A DNA stretch of 64,000 nt, taken from contig NW_002060945.1 of NCBI RefSeq assembly GCF_000150275.1, positions 135,872-199,871 of the forward strand. Direction: 5' to 3'. The position numbers and the translations under genes were made by a program. The DNA is from Trichoplax adhaerens. Its lineage: Eukaryota > Placozoa > Uniplacotomia > Trichoplacea > Trichoplacidae. Under the pieces are notes generated by a model. That model saw nothing but the letters and a program-made list of their open reading frames with translations. It did not search any database and had not been told where the DNA came from. Shown here piece by piece: positions 26,072 through 36,535 of the stretch (its first letter is position 1; the number at the start of each line of letters is the position of its first letter).

Positions 26072-28479
26072 TTAAATACTGTTACTGCTTTCAATTTTAG
26101 CAACGTCCAGCTTAATTTCCTCTTCTGCTAGGTAGTTGTCATGATCAGATGGTAATGGGGCATTTCGAAATTCTTTCTGGAAGTAGTTTAAGAGTGCTTC
26201 TTGGCATGCCTGCAACAAATAGGAGTACAGTATATCAATATCTAATAAAAGATTGTTGATAGTATTCTCAGGTCATAACATTCTCCGACTAAATGACCAT
26301 AAGGTAGCATTGTATGCATTCTGCGTAGAAACTTACAGCACTTTTGGCTGCTTTGATAGATGGTCCAGCGCCTAAAATTTTTGGTAGTATTAAAACAGAA
26401 TAATTACTAGAGCGGTAGAAAAAAATACTACTGCGGATTGCAGATAGTCCATTTTATAGTATAAAATAAATTATACTATTAGAATCGATAATTGACACAA
26501 GTACCGTACTTGGATAAAAAATTTAACTACAACAATACAGCAGTAACGTTTATGTACGTCTACGATGATTTTTATCTGATATCATATGCTAAACTACATT
26601 GCTTGAATAAAAATATTGGCGCCTAGACAGTAAATGTTGCAAACCTTCTGATAAGAGTTTACTGCCACTAAAAGCACCTACGACATATGTAGGGAAATGT
26701 GTTGCTCGACCACTTTCTCTCAAAAGCCTGGTATAAGATGGTAGGTAATAAATTATGCAGCACAGTGACACGATTGTGTAATGTAATCGAAAAATCATCA
26801 TTTGTTAATACTTTCACACCTTGCCTCCAAAGGCTGCATTCGTTGCATCTTCAGAATCGCTGTAAGCATAAAAATCGGGTGTTCAATTTTGATTATATCG
26901 CTGAATTCTCTTCCATACTGTTGGACTAAAATAAAATCTTGCACAAAAGAGCGGGCTTCAATGGGACCCTTTATAAAGAATGTATTAATTAACGAAAGAA
27001 TTTTCAAAAGCTACATATGCTTTCGGTTATACAATATACACTAACCAGATCCATATAAATAGCTCCAACAATAGCACAGAACACGTCAGATATGATTCGA
27101 GTTTTGACAGGGTTATATAAAAGGATCTGTAATAGTCAATCCAAGAAATTACTAAGAAATAGGCTAACATTTACTACTTATTTATGAATACAAATTATAA
27201 TATAGACATGGATCGCCGCTGGTATAATGACCTATTAACTAGTATAAAAAAATTTCAGATCCAACAGTTACGATAGACTAACCTTACTGCGAATAAGGTC
27301 TGCGATACCTAAATAATGGGCTATGTTTACCATTCCATCACGATTCATAAAGAAATTGATCATATCACTAAAAGGTAAGGTATCAAGAAATTAGCACGGG
27401 AGAAACATTTTGTCAAGACTGCCAGATAGCAAAAAAAATCAAATCAAATTATAAATCAGAGATTATTTTAGCATCGGATTTCTATGCTTTTAAGTCATTA
27501 AACCGGAATGTTAATGTAATGAGTAGTATCACATCGTACGACATTTCTATTCATTGAAATAGAGGTAATCGTACCTATTACAAATGATAAGATACTTACT
27601 AAATATGTGATGATTTTAAATTGGGATAACGAACGTAAACATATTCCGTTACAAAGTGACGCATAGCATTGTAACCTAAATTGTGAGAGATACATTTAAG
27701 AGTGATATCGTTTATGCGCGATAAACAGCAGTTATGGACTCACAGGTCATTTCAATTGATTCATTAATAGGGATAGATTGCTAACAACAATTACTATGAT
27801 ATATCTGCAATGATATTGCACTCACCTAATATTGTAAGTCTATCATTACTTTGGTAGACGTCTTCTACAGATTTAAAATCTGCAACACCAGTTCCAGTAT
27901 TGTAATCGTTGTCATCCATGTAATTAACATCATCATTTTGATGAAGGAAAGAGTGATGAGTTAATGCCATCCTAAGCCTGTCTTCAGATACATTTTGTTG
28001 GATACGCTTCATGAAAGCGCTCAATTCTGCATCGTAATTCCTAATTAACAATTTAATTCAGCATCAGACTACAGTGGTTATTTACATGGATTTGTAACAG
28101 TAAACTTACAAAATTAATTTTTTGACGTAGCCTACTACCCATCTTATTAGATGCAGAAGAAATGACAGCTACAGTAAGCTACTACAGGTACTTGGTTAAA
28201 TCATTGATGTAACTTGTAAGTATACATTAGGTTAATTCTAATCTTTGCGTATGTTACTCAAGTGATGTGAAACATGTGTCGACAACGCTATTATTTCCGT
28301 TGTTATCCTATCTAAAATCAAGCAATTAAAATTGATAGAATAACTTGCATTTAATTTAGCTAGCTTACCAATTGGCATAAGCAGAACGAGGCTTAAATTT
28401 ATCTAGGTTATCACCAGAAGATTGATCGGAAGAGCTACGTTTTCTTAATCGTTTGTGAATGGGACGACTTGCTAATGAC
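26072..28479 (-). CDS. MRPL44: Mitochondrial large-subunit ribosomal protein mL44 (MRPL44), RNase III-like; 5' exon not found
   Basis: mL44 has a catalytically inert RNase III fold plus a double-stranded-RNA-binding-like domain and is part of the mitoribosomal large subunit. The most 5' exon recognised (ending at 28479 on its 5' side) reads SLASRPIHKRLRKRSS and later KPRSAYANW. The next (about 27824-28050) starts NYDAELSAFMKRIQ, an mL44 signature, and includes RLRMALTHHSF. Then come YNAMRHFVTEYVYVRYPNL (about 27.65 kb), MVNIAHYLGIADLIRSK (about 27.3 kb), NPVKTRIISDVFCAIVGAIY (about 27.1 kb), ARSFVQDFILVQQYG (about 26.95 kb), RATHFPTYVVGAFSGSKLL (about 26.68 kb), GAGPSIKAAKSA (about 26.35 kb) and the last exon (ACQEALLNYF, stop at 26072). 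GAGPSIKAAKSAACQEAL is the dsRNA-binding-like end. The exon carrying the start codon and mitochondrial targeting peptide should lie upstream of 28479; I could not fix it with a consistent phase. Confidence 0.9.
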
Positions 28480-30483
28480 CTACATGGTACTGCTCATAAA
28501 AATCATACACATCGTCAAGGTTAGTAGATAGTGATACTTGTCGTTACAGTCTACAATACAATACAGATACTCAGTCCACACTATAAATAGTCACTTCTTA
28601 ACATCATAACAAACTGATTTTAGTGGCGCCATTCTACAGTAGTTGTCTTGCATGGCCTTGATTGTATGCAAGTTCATAAATCATTTGGCCATCATTAAGC
28701 AAGTTGAAGCGAGTCAGTTTACAATCATCTGTAGAGGTTTACCCGTATCTACTGATTACTAATCTACTCAGCCTTACCTTTATTTATTATATTTTGAAAG
28801 TTGTTATAATTTGCGGTGGAACCGAGCGATTTGCATGTTAATAATTGAACTGAACATCGACCGACTTGAATCAACTTGAAAATTCCAGCCATATTGGAAG
28901 TAGAGAGGCCTGGAAAAACACATGCAGTCTACAGTTGCCCGACCACCGTTGGAAGGATACAGTACAAACCGTACAGTCTGTACTGGACTATCTGTAACGT
29001 ACTGTACACTGTAGACTCTGAACAGGTGTGAGTACATGTGCTGCAGCGAGACTGGCAAAATAATATGGCGAAATTTATGCCATGCATTTTTTACATCATT
29101 ATCATTTTAATGGCTTTGAACACGTTTTAAATTCATTTAAAAAGTTTAAAAAATAGAAAAAGGTCTAAGCTATTGTCCGAAGTTTTTATATAGGAATTCA
29201 AGACAGGTTTATTGCTGTTTTTTAAGTTTCCCTAACGCGAGCTCTGCCCATAGTAACGAACATTGCATTACCGTTACCATGTTACTTCTTGCAGTATGTT
29301 GAGAAGCAATTTTTAATTGTCATCACTTGTCCAAATACAGTAAATTCCTACGATAAGCTTTAGATAATTAATAATTCAGCCCCTCTTCAATCTATGCTGT
29401 CTCCTACTACAATTGCAGTCCAAGTATACAACAAGCATCCCTGGTTGCATATTGTTATGTGTTAACAAAGTGCAATACTATTCGATACACTAATATCGAT
29501 GGTCACTGCATGCAGTTGTAGCTATAGCTGTAGTAGTGCAGAAATCATGGATTTCTCCCGGTAACGCCACGTTGTATGGTAAAAGACTGGAAGTACTGCT
29601 CATCAATTGCACATTCTCTAGTGATTCATCACAGCTGCAGCAATATAGGAGTGCAATCTTCTTTATAGGCCAGCGTAATTGAGGAAGACTCTTTTTCGTT
29701 TTCTCTAGACTTTAGAGAATCTTTGAACTCAATCAGTCTTTACCAAAAATAGTGTCACTTATAGTGATGATTTCATGGTATAGCCATTTATTGTGCTGAC
29801 GACATCACTTTTGCTAATAATTTAAATTACCTATATGGCATACTGCAGTAGTATTCATATCTAGCAAAATGGATGTCGTAGAAACACCATAAGTGGGCGA
29901 CTCTAAAGATGACATCATTTTTACACAGACGAATGAGACTACAGTACTGTATATCCACTATTCGTGTACAGAGTGTACAGAATGACAGAACCATTCCTGT
30001 CCGTTAAGTAGTGTATGGTGTACGCTGATTGTTTATTGCTTTTAATATGACATTAGCCTGTCGGTGCAAAATCTCTATCAGCGTAGCCCTCCTCAGGGTG
30101 ACATACGCTGGCAACGCTGCAAACGAAGGCTCGAGATCTTGCCGTTCCTGCAGCTTGTGCAAGCTTACATGAAATTTCTCTTTGCTTGTTACTTGGATTA
30201 TTAGTTATTATTCTATCGAATTAATCTATTAGCCAGATAGGACAGCCTAGTTCAGTGTAAGCCTTGAAAGCATAACTCTATCATGTTTCTAACTTTAGCT
30301 TTGTTAAGTCGTCGTTGGACGCCTGGTAAGCAATGGATTGGGTAAGTCTTTGCACACGGGTGCTTGTTCTACTTTTTCAATTACAGTAACTTATTTTAAA
30401 AGTCCAATGCAATCGTAGATACATTTTTAGACATTGCACCCACGCGGAATAAGAATGATGATGCGTACTGTTAAATAGTATTT
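28480..30483. other. Interval between MRPL44 and the small membrane-protein gene
   Basis: It should contain the first MRPL44 exon and the promoters of two divergent genes. A weak GTAC cluster (GTACAGTCTGTACTGGAC, then GTACTGTACACTGTAG) lies at about 28970-29015. I see no other coding signature. Confidence 0.45.
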
Positions 30484-31663
30484 ATGTATTTGCTAATCAT
30501 TACGATCGCTTACATTATCTTATGCTTTGGATATTGTAGCAAACATCGAAGAATTCAAAAATTTAGTCAAAACAGGAAATTAAATAAAGGTCAAAGATCC
30601 GCTATTATGCGTAGAGTTGATTATCTTATTAGTAGGCCCTATTTAACAGTGGTAAGTATTCTGTTTTGAAGCTTGTATTCAATAGAGCATTTCCAAAGAA
30701 TAAAACTACGGTAATTTTAGTCGCGATAGAAAATTTTAAAACTTTATAAAGTTGTCATCGATATCGATCGAACACACAAATGATTCAGAAAATTAGTAGT
30801 TTATTCGATAGGCTATCGATACTGTTGTCCTTTTGAATACAGTTACTATTTACCTAGTTGATACTATTTAATAGCGAATCCAAAAACATACCTGTGCAGA
30901 CTAAAGCTATCAGTTTACTCGATAGCTTGTAGATACTGCTGTATTGCGAGGGTAGTTACTATCTGCAATGGTTTATGCAATACTGTATACTAAATGTAAA
31001 AGAATATGTCGGTGTGTACGGTGTGGACTAAAACCATTACTTTTCTCGATAGACTAGAAGTACCGTTGTCATCTTGAGTGTAGTTGCTATACACGAAGTT
31101 TATACTGTTTGATACTGAACGCAAAAACATGTCTGTGTCTATCGATACTGAGCATAAGATTAAACCAGTAGATTAATTATTCGACTAACTATCGATACTG
31201 TTGTCATTTTCAGTTTAGTTATTCTATACAAAGTTGATACTCTTTGATACTGAGCGTAAGACTAAAACCATTAGTTTTCTCGATAGTCTATACAGTTAAC
31301 TGTAGATACTACTGCCATTTAGAGTGCAGTTACTATACACGAAATTTTTACTCTCTGATACTAAATATATCTATGAAGCTTTATGCTAATATCTAGTCGG
31401 AGTACCTACAATTCCTTCAGTGAGGCATTGATACTAGTTTGTAACTGATACACTAATTTTAACCATAATTGCTCTAATATTGAATTTGGCACCTCTATAA
31501 TTAGTTAATATACTACTCATTGCAGGAAGAAGAGCTCGAATCAAGTTCAATCAGCAAGAACCAGTTTAGTTATGAAAAGATGATGAAGAAGAGAAAAAAA
31601 TTCGTTACCTTCAAGTCTGGCTATGCTCATTTAAGTTTTTTAAATCACGGTCAAAAGTATTAA
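30484..31663 (+). CDS. Small single-pass membrane protein, unrecognised; frame reopens after the stop
   Basis: I do not recognise this protein. Exon 1 (30484-30651) encodes MYLLIITIAYIILCFGYC, a hydrophobic helix at the N-terminus, followed by a basic stretch (KHRRIQKF, KLNKGQRS) and ISRPYLTV. It ends ACAGTG|GTAAGT, a strong donor in phase 0. Exon 2 begins after TTGCAG at 31526 with EEELESSSIS in the same phase and runs to a TAA at 31661-31663, giving 101 residues. The reading frame then stays open for 63 more codons, to a TGA at 31853-31855, with coding-like composition (acidic and asparagine-rich, then YPIEDTPHF and YWKQQE). The true product may therefore be longer, through an unrecognised small intron, readthrough or a local sequence variant. 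Orientation of the helix and function are unknown. AATAAA at 31934-31939 is a plausible poly(A) signal. Confidence 0.6.
30760..31370. repeat. Degenerate minisatellite, unit about 100-135 bp, about five copies, in an intron
   Basis: Recurring blocks are CGATAG followed by TAGATACTGTTGTC or a close variant, then AGTTACTAT, then TTGATACTnTTTGATACTG. They start near 30800, 30915, 31045, 31180 and 31285. The array fills much of the 874-bp intron of the small membrane-protein gene. Confidence 0.75.
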
Positions 31664-31855
31664 ACATTAGAATTCAAATTATTACAAAGACTGTGCCTGT
31701 CTTCTCTCCCAACTATCAATACAAAATCTGTTGTTAAAAATAATACGAAAGATGTAAATGATAATGGTGAGGACGAGAACGGTCTATACCCAATCGAAGA
31801 TACCCCTCACTTCAATCAGGCTATCAGTACGTTTTATTGGAAACAGCAAGAATGA

Positions 31856-33759
31856 CCAGCCATTCCTTTTACAATATTCTTACTGTTGTTATAGTAATTA
31901 CAGACTACTACGATATGCTTGTTTCTGATTGTAAATAAAGTTACTCAGATCGACACTATCTTGTAAAGCTTTTCTAAAGATATTATACGCGCAGATAGAT
32001 AAATGCAGCGGTGGGTATGCGTATATATCTGATCGCTATTAAGCATAGCATTTAAAGATATAGTACATTTTTAGAAATACACTGTAGTAGACCGCAGCCT
32101 AAATAAAACACTCAACTTTTTTATACATCATTGAATAAAACAGACATCCATAATATAGGACCACAAAATTCTAGTTCAAAAATATTAACGATTTGTATAT
32201 GCTGCAAGACAGTATCAGTTATTGCTGAAGTATTATTGAATAAATTTCTGCAAGAGCAAAGGGATAATCATCACTTGATAACGTAACATCGAGATATGTA
32301 CATGAAAATTAATTAAAAGCAATATTTGATACCTTAGATGGTACGTGACTCCAACTATACGCGTACAGAAATTATGTTAACGAGTGTTTTATTCGGTTTA
32401 TGATATACAGAAGGTATCAAACAGATTAAGGATCTATTTATAGCTATTTTCGCATTAGCAAAGCAAAGACAGGTGCATTATTGGATCAATGCGAAGACAA
32501 ATGACCGGAAAGGTAGACAATATCCGGAGTAGTAAAGATTTTTAAAGCAATATACTGTATATATCTAACCTAGCAATATCGATTATGGAAAAAATCGATG
32601 TATTAAAAATTAAAACAAATGCAATCTATCCTGCTGTATATTCTATTCAATTAAAACTTTCCCTAATCAGTTCTAACGCGTATGTTAGAGCAAAGTGAGC
32701 TTAGTAGACTGTAAAGAAACCAATTATTAAAATAAATAAAGTAAAAGACTTACGTAAATTCAATAAACCTCTATTCGAATAAACAACAACATAGCTATAA
32801 AGCAATTAGAAAATTGCTACGATAAATTGAGGATTTACATCATTCCTAAGACCAACTCTAGATAAGGTGAAAACCTCAAAATATTGTAGCAGTATAGAGA
32901 GAAAAACAGTGCAAAAGACACGTCTCATATTATACATAATATTTTTCGAATAACTATAAACAACAGTAACTTAAGCGGAATATTTTAGCTAATTGCTGTT
33001 TATCAATAGCAATAATATCATCCATGACAATAGTTTATAATATAAATCTGTCAATTTCTACTTGAAAGAGCTAGAATTATTGATTACTTTACGATTTAAC
33101 GATCTTTCCTTAAAAATACAAGATACAACGGGATTAAGAAGAAACTTTACATTCCATATCTATTAGCTATCGTCAAAGAAGCCGCCAACTATATTGCATA
33201 TATTAAATATCATTTACTGCCATACTTCTTGAATATGCACTATACACTTATAAAAGATTCATAAATTACTGACTATTTAATGAATTGAAACCCTCATTTT
33301 TCAATCGTAGAGATGCAAAGGCTACAAAGAAAAGTAAAACTTTTACATTATAATACGAATAAGCTATTACCGTCGAAAGCCATATTCTGCCTACTTTACA
33401 TTCGTATATTATGTTATTTCACCTATTCTATTTACATATTATGATTTCCTGTTATTTACATCGAAAATCGTAGGTAAGATATAAAGAAAAGGTAACTTTC
33501 ATATGCAAGTACGAATCGATTATTATTGTCGAATATTATTTCCACTCAATGAATATAATCTTATTATTTTATATTATTTTATACATTGTACGAGTTTTAA
33601 CGCGCTATACGTAATTTCATGTCCAACTATTTTTATATGAAAAATCTCGAACTTATTAGCATTTGATAATTTTAGTTACATCTTGACTAAAAATGTGTTA
33701 AATATGAGAGAATGTAGAAATAGGAATCTTCAATTCAATATGCATAAACTTACGTATCA
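31856..33759. other. Intergenic interval between convergent small-protein and GPCR genes
   Basis: AT-rich sequence without a recognisable exon. It should hold the 3' UTRs of the small membrane-protein gene (left) and of the GPCR (right). No repeat family stands out. Confidence 0.5.
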
Positions 33760-34764
33760 CTATTTACTTCTGATACTTTCATGCACTTTACACCTTCGAT
33801 TACATTTCAAGAATTGTTTAAATTGTTCCTTAATATTTCTATCATAGGTTAAAAAAATTAAAGGATTAATAAAAGTTAACAGTAGAGTTAGCGGCACTGT
33901 AATATTACTCAGAACGTAGACTGAGAAATGATATTGCTCCAACTGTCTTAGCGAAATTGTGGAGTAAGAGAGAACCATAGTTTTAATAAGATGTGGTAAT
34001 TGACATAAAAGAAAGACACTGGTAGTTAATACCAATACATGTATAAGATTGCGCTTTTGCCTCATTTCTAACTGTTTTCGCTGATTAGAAAGGCAACCAG
34101 GCCGGATACGCCGTAAAATATATTTAACAATTTTAGTATAATTATAAGCCATGAGTAGACATGGCAAAATAATGACCATAATGACGAAAAAGGTTAGGTA
34201 ATATTGAACACCAGAATTGCGCTGGTAGATATCACAGAATACCGGAGCATCAATATAAGAATCGGTAAAAATTATATCGGGTATACAAACTAATAGGCCA
34301 ATAGACCAAATAGATGCAATAACTATAGCCATAAATTTCCTATTGGTAAATCGAGATTGGTAATTAAACCATGTTGATGAGACGATAACATCATAACGTT
34401 CACAACTAATAACAGCTAGGGTTAAATTACATACACTTGAAAATGTATCACTAATATAAAATGATAATTTACACATTAATGAACCACTTTGATAACTGAG
34501 TTTCGTACCAGGTGGTGTAAAAGCTAAAAAAGTTAATCCAGCTGGATAGACGAAGGAAAAAAGACAGCTTGCAAAGGATAAGTTCCAAACTAGTATGTAA
34601 ACCGCTTTATGTAATTTTTTCTTCATGGTAATGATATGAAGTAAAATTATATTCAAAATCAGGCCTAAAATAGAGCTTGGAAGGCCGACAGCAACCGTTA
34701 TCGATATTGGAACAATACTACTAACATTAGTGTTACTTAGATTTACTGTTAATGACAAATTCAT
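33760..34764 (-). CDS. Class A (rhodopsin-like) G-protein-coupled receptor, intronless
   Basis: A complete 334-residue seven-transmembrane receptor in one exon. The N-terminus has three N-glycosylation sequons (N2, N8, N13) and no signal peptide. Class A landmarks are N38 (position 1.50, GLILNIILL), C98 with C177 (TM3 to extracellular loop 2 disulfide), ERY at 122-124 (DRY position), W153 (4.50), P201 (5.50), CQLP at 254-257 (CWxP position) and NPLIF at 300-304 (NPxxY position). It departs from the consensus in three switch positions: S66 replaces D2.50, Q255 replaces W6.48, and F304 replaces the NPxxY tyrosine. The ligand cannot be told from sequence. The layout resembles peptide or amine receptor families, but lineage-specific receptor expansions with similar changes are common in early animals. 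Confidence 0.93.
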   Translation of the reverse strand: MNLSLTVNLSNTNVSSIVPISITVAVGLPSSILGLILNIILLHIITMKKKLHKAVYILVWNLSFASCLFSFVYPAGLTFLAFTPPGTKLSYQSGSLMCKLSFYISDTFSSVCNLTLAVISCERYDVIVSSTWFNYQSRFTNRKFMAIVIASIWSIGLLVCIPDIIFTDSYIDAPVFCDIYQRNSGVQYYLTFFVIMVIILPCLLMAYNYTKIVKYILRRIRPGCLSNQRKQLEMRQKRNLIHVLVLTTSVFLLCQLPHLIKTMVLSYSTISLRQLEQYHFSVYVLSNITVPLTLLLTFINPLIFLTYDRNIKEQFKQFLKCNRRCKVHESIRSK

Positions 34765-36220
34765 CTTTAAGCTTCAAGTTACTAGATGTCGTGATCGCCA
34801 AGTTAAATAACTGCTCGATAACTTAATCTTAAAGACGAGTATTAAGCTTTGGTAATTGCTCAGGCTGTAATTAGAATTGAAAATTAATTTCGAGACTATT
34901 AGCTCCGATGAAAAACACGGTCAATTAAATTTGGAAAAATTAAATCTATACCTTCGACGATAGAATAAGTAAGATTCAAAAGATTGAGAAAAAATTTCCT
35001 CAGAATGATGCGCTAAGGATCAGAATGGAAGGCTGAAAATTTAGTTAAAATCTCTTTCTACATACATTGGGATAAATGTCCTTAATAAGCAATAAATTGA
35101 AAACTATTCAATGTTGAGATCTTTAGAATAAATAGCAGAGATCTGAAAACGTAGGATGGTGGTCAATGATAAAGCAAAGTAGAAGAGTTTCCAGAAAGAG
35201 ATCGAGAATTCTCCGTATAGCTTCAAGCTGATTTTTATACCCAACAAGTTCAGAAACTGAGCATATCAACTCTCACTATTCGTTTCTAAATACTCTCTAC
35301 TATACAGTAGTTCTAAATAATGCAATGGTATCTGTTATATATGAAAAGAATTAATCCTTCTAACAGATAATGAATGAAAGAGATTCAGTATTGTATAAAT
35401 TTGCTCATGCAATAGCAGGACGTGCCAGGAAAACCTAATTGCCAGAGAGTAGATGGTAATCTAATACGAGTTAGCTTGAGGGCTTTAATGGCGATTTAAA
35501 GCTAAGTAACATAGAAATAGTCCAAAGCTTCTCGTAATTTCTTTCACTATATTTTTTATAATATAGGAGAATATCTATATAAGAGGTAACTATTCGTGTC
35601 CGAAAAAAATATTTAGGGCGCTAAAGGCTTGAATGAAATTAAATACCAAATTGATAGAGAGTAAATAATTTTTACTTACACTAATGATTTAATGAGGATA
35701 TAGGAATTAGACGAAGTTAAATGACTAAAAGTTTAACCTAATCCGTCTTAAATTTGTAACACAATTATTGCTATAAGAAGTAATTTTTAACTTTAGGTAA
35801 ATATTAATAATTTTAAGGTTAAACTGAAACCAAGCACGTAGGTGAGTAGACAGATACCAATCAATTCTTCCTCACCTTAATGGCCGTAATAGTCATATTA
35901 TTATCGGGGCAAAATCAGGTAATTCAAGGATTTCTATTCCTCTTTATAATATCATTAAAAACAAATTGTAGTTTAAAGAAATAATTTTCAATTTTACGCG
36001 GATATCCAAGGGACTCAATGATAGAAAGGCCTTAAATATCTATCGATAAGAAGGCGATTAATTCTTACTTAGCTTAAAAGCTCCAAAGATAATATAAGAT
36101 GTGGGACAAAGTGATTTAAATTTCAGTCTACTTATTCCCAATATTGTTTTGATGCGAACTTGTCGTTGTAATAAGTAATTTTCAGCTGTAGATAGTGATC
36201 AGTAGGCCCTTAAAGCTGTA
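34765..36220. other. Non-coding stretch upstream of the GPCR
   Basis: It should contain the GPCR promoter and 5' UTR. Motifs similar to the adjacent 36.2-36.5 kb tandem repeat appear in diverged form, for example AATCAATTCTTCCTC near 35860, which suggests an older and wider array. No coding exon is seen. Confidence 0.5.
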
Positions 36221-36535
36221 GTGAAATGAGATCGCCTAATCGAGTAGCATCGATATCGTAATAGTCAATTCTTTCTCGGTTTGTAGGCTTTCAAAGAATG
36301 TGATAACCCGATCAATTCTTTCTCGATTTGCAAGTCTGAATGAAATGAAACAACCTGATCGAGTAAGTGCCGCAATAAATGATTCTTTCTTGTTTTGAAA
36401 ATTAAAGGAAGGAGATAACCTCTTCGAGTAGATATGGTAATAATCAATTCTTCCTGGGTTTGAAGACTTTAATGAAATGGGATAACTTAGTCGAGTAGAT
36501 ATCGAGATTGTCAATTCTGGCTCAGCTCGCAGACA
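36221..36535. repeat. Tandem repeat, unit about 66 bp, about five copies
   Basis: The anchor (G/A)TCAATTCTTTCTCGGTTTG recurs with changes at about 36266, 36312, 36379, 36444 and 36510. Between anchors lie GAATGAAATG-like and CGAGTAGATAT-like blocks. The spacing is mostly 65-67 bp with one shorter unit of about 46 bp. Because the unit is close to a multiple of three it gives overlapping open frames on the minus strand, which are artefacts. Confidence 0.8.
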
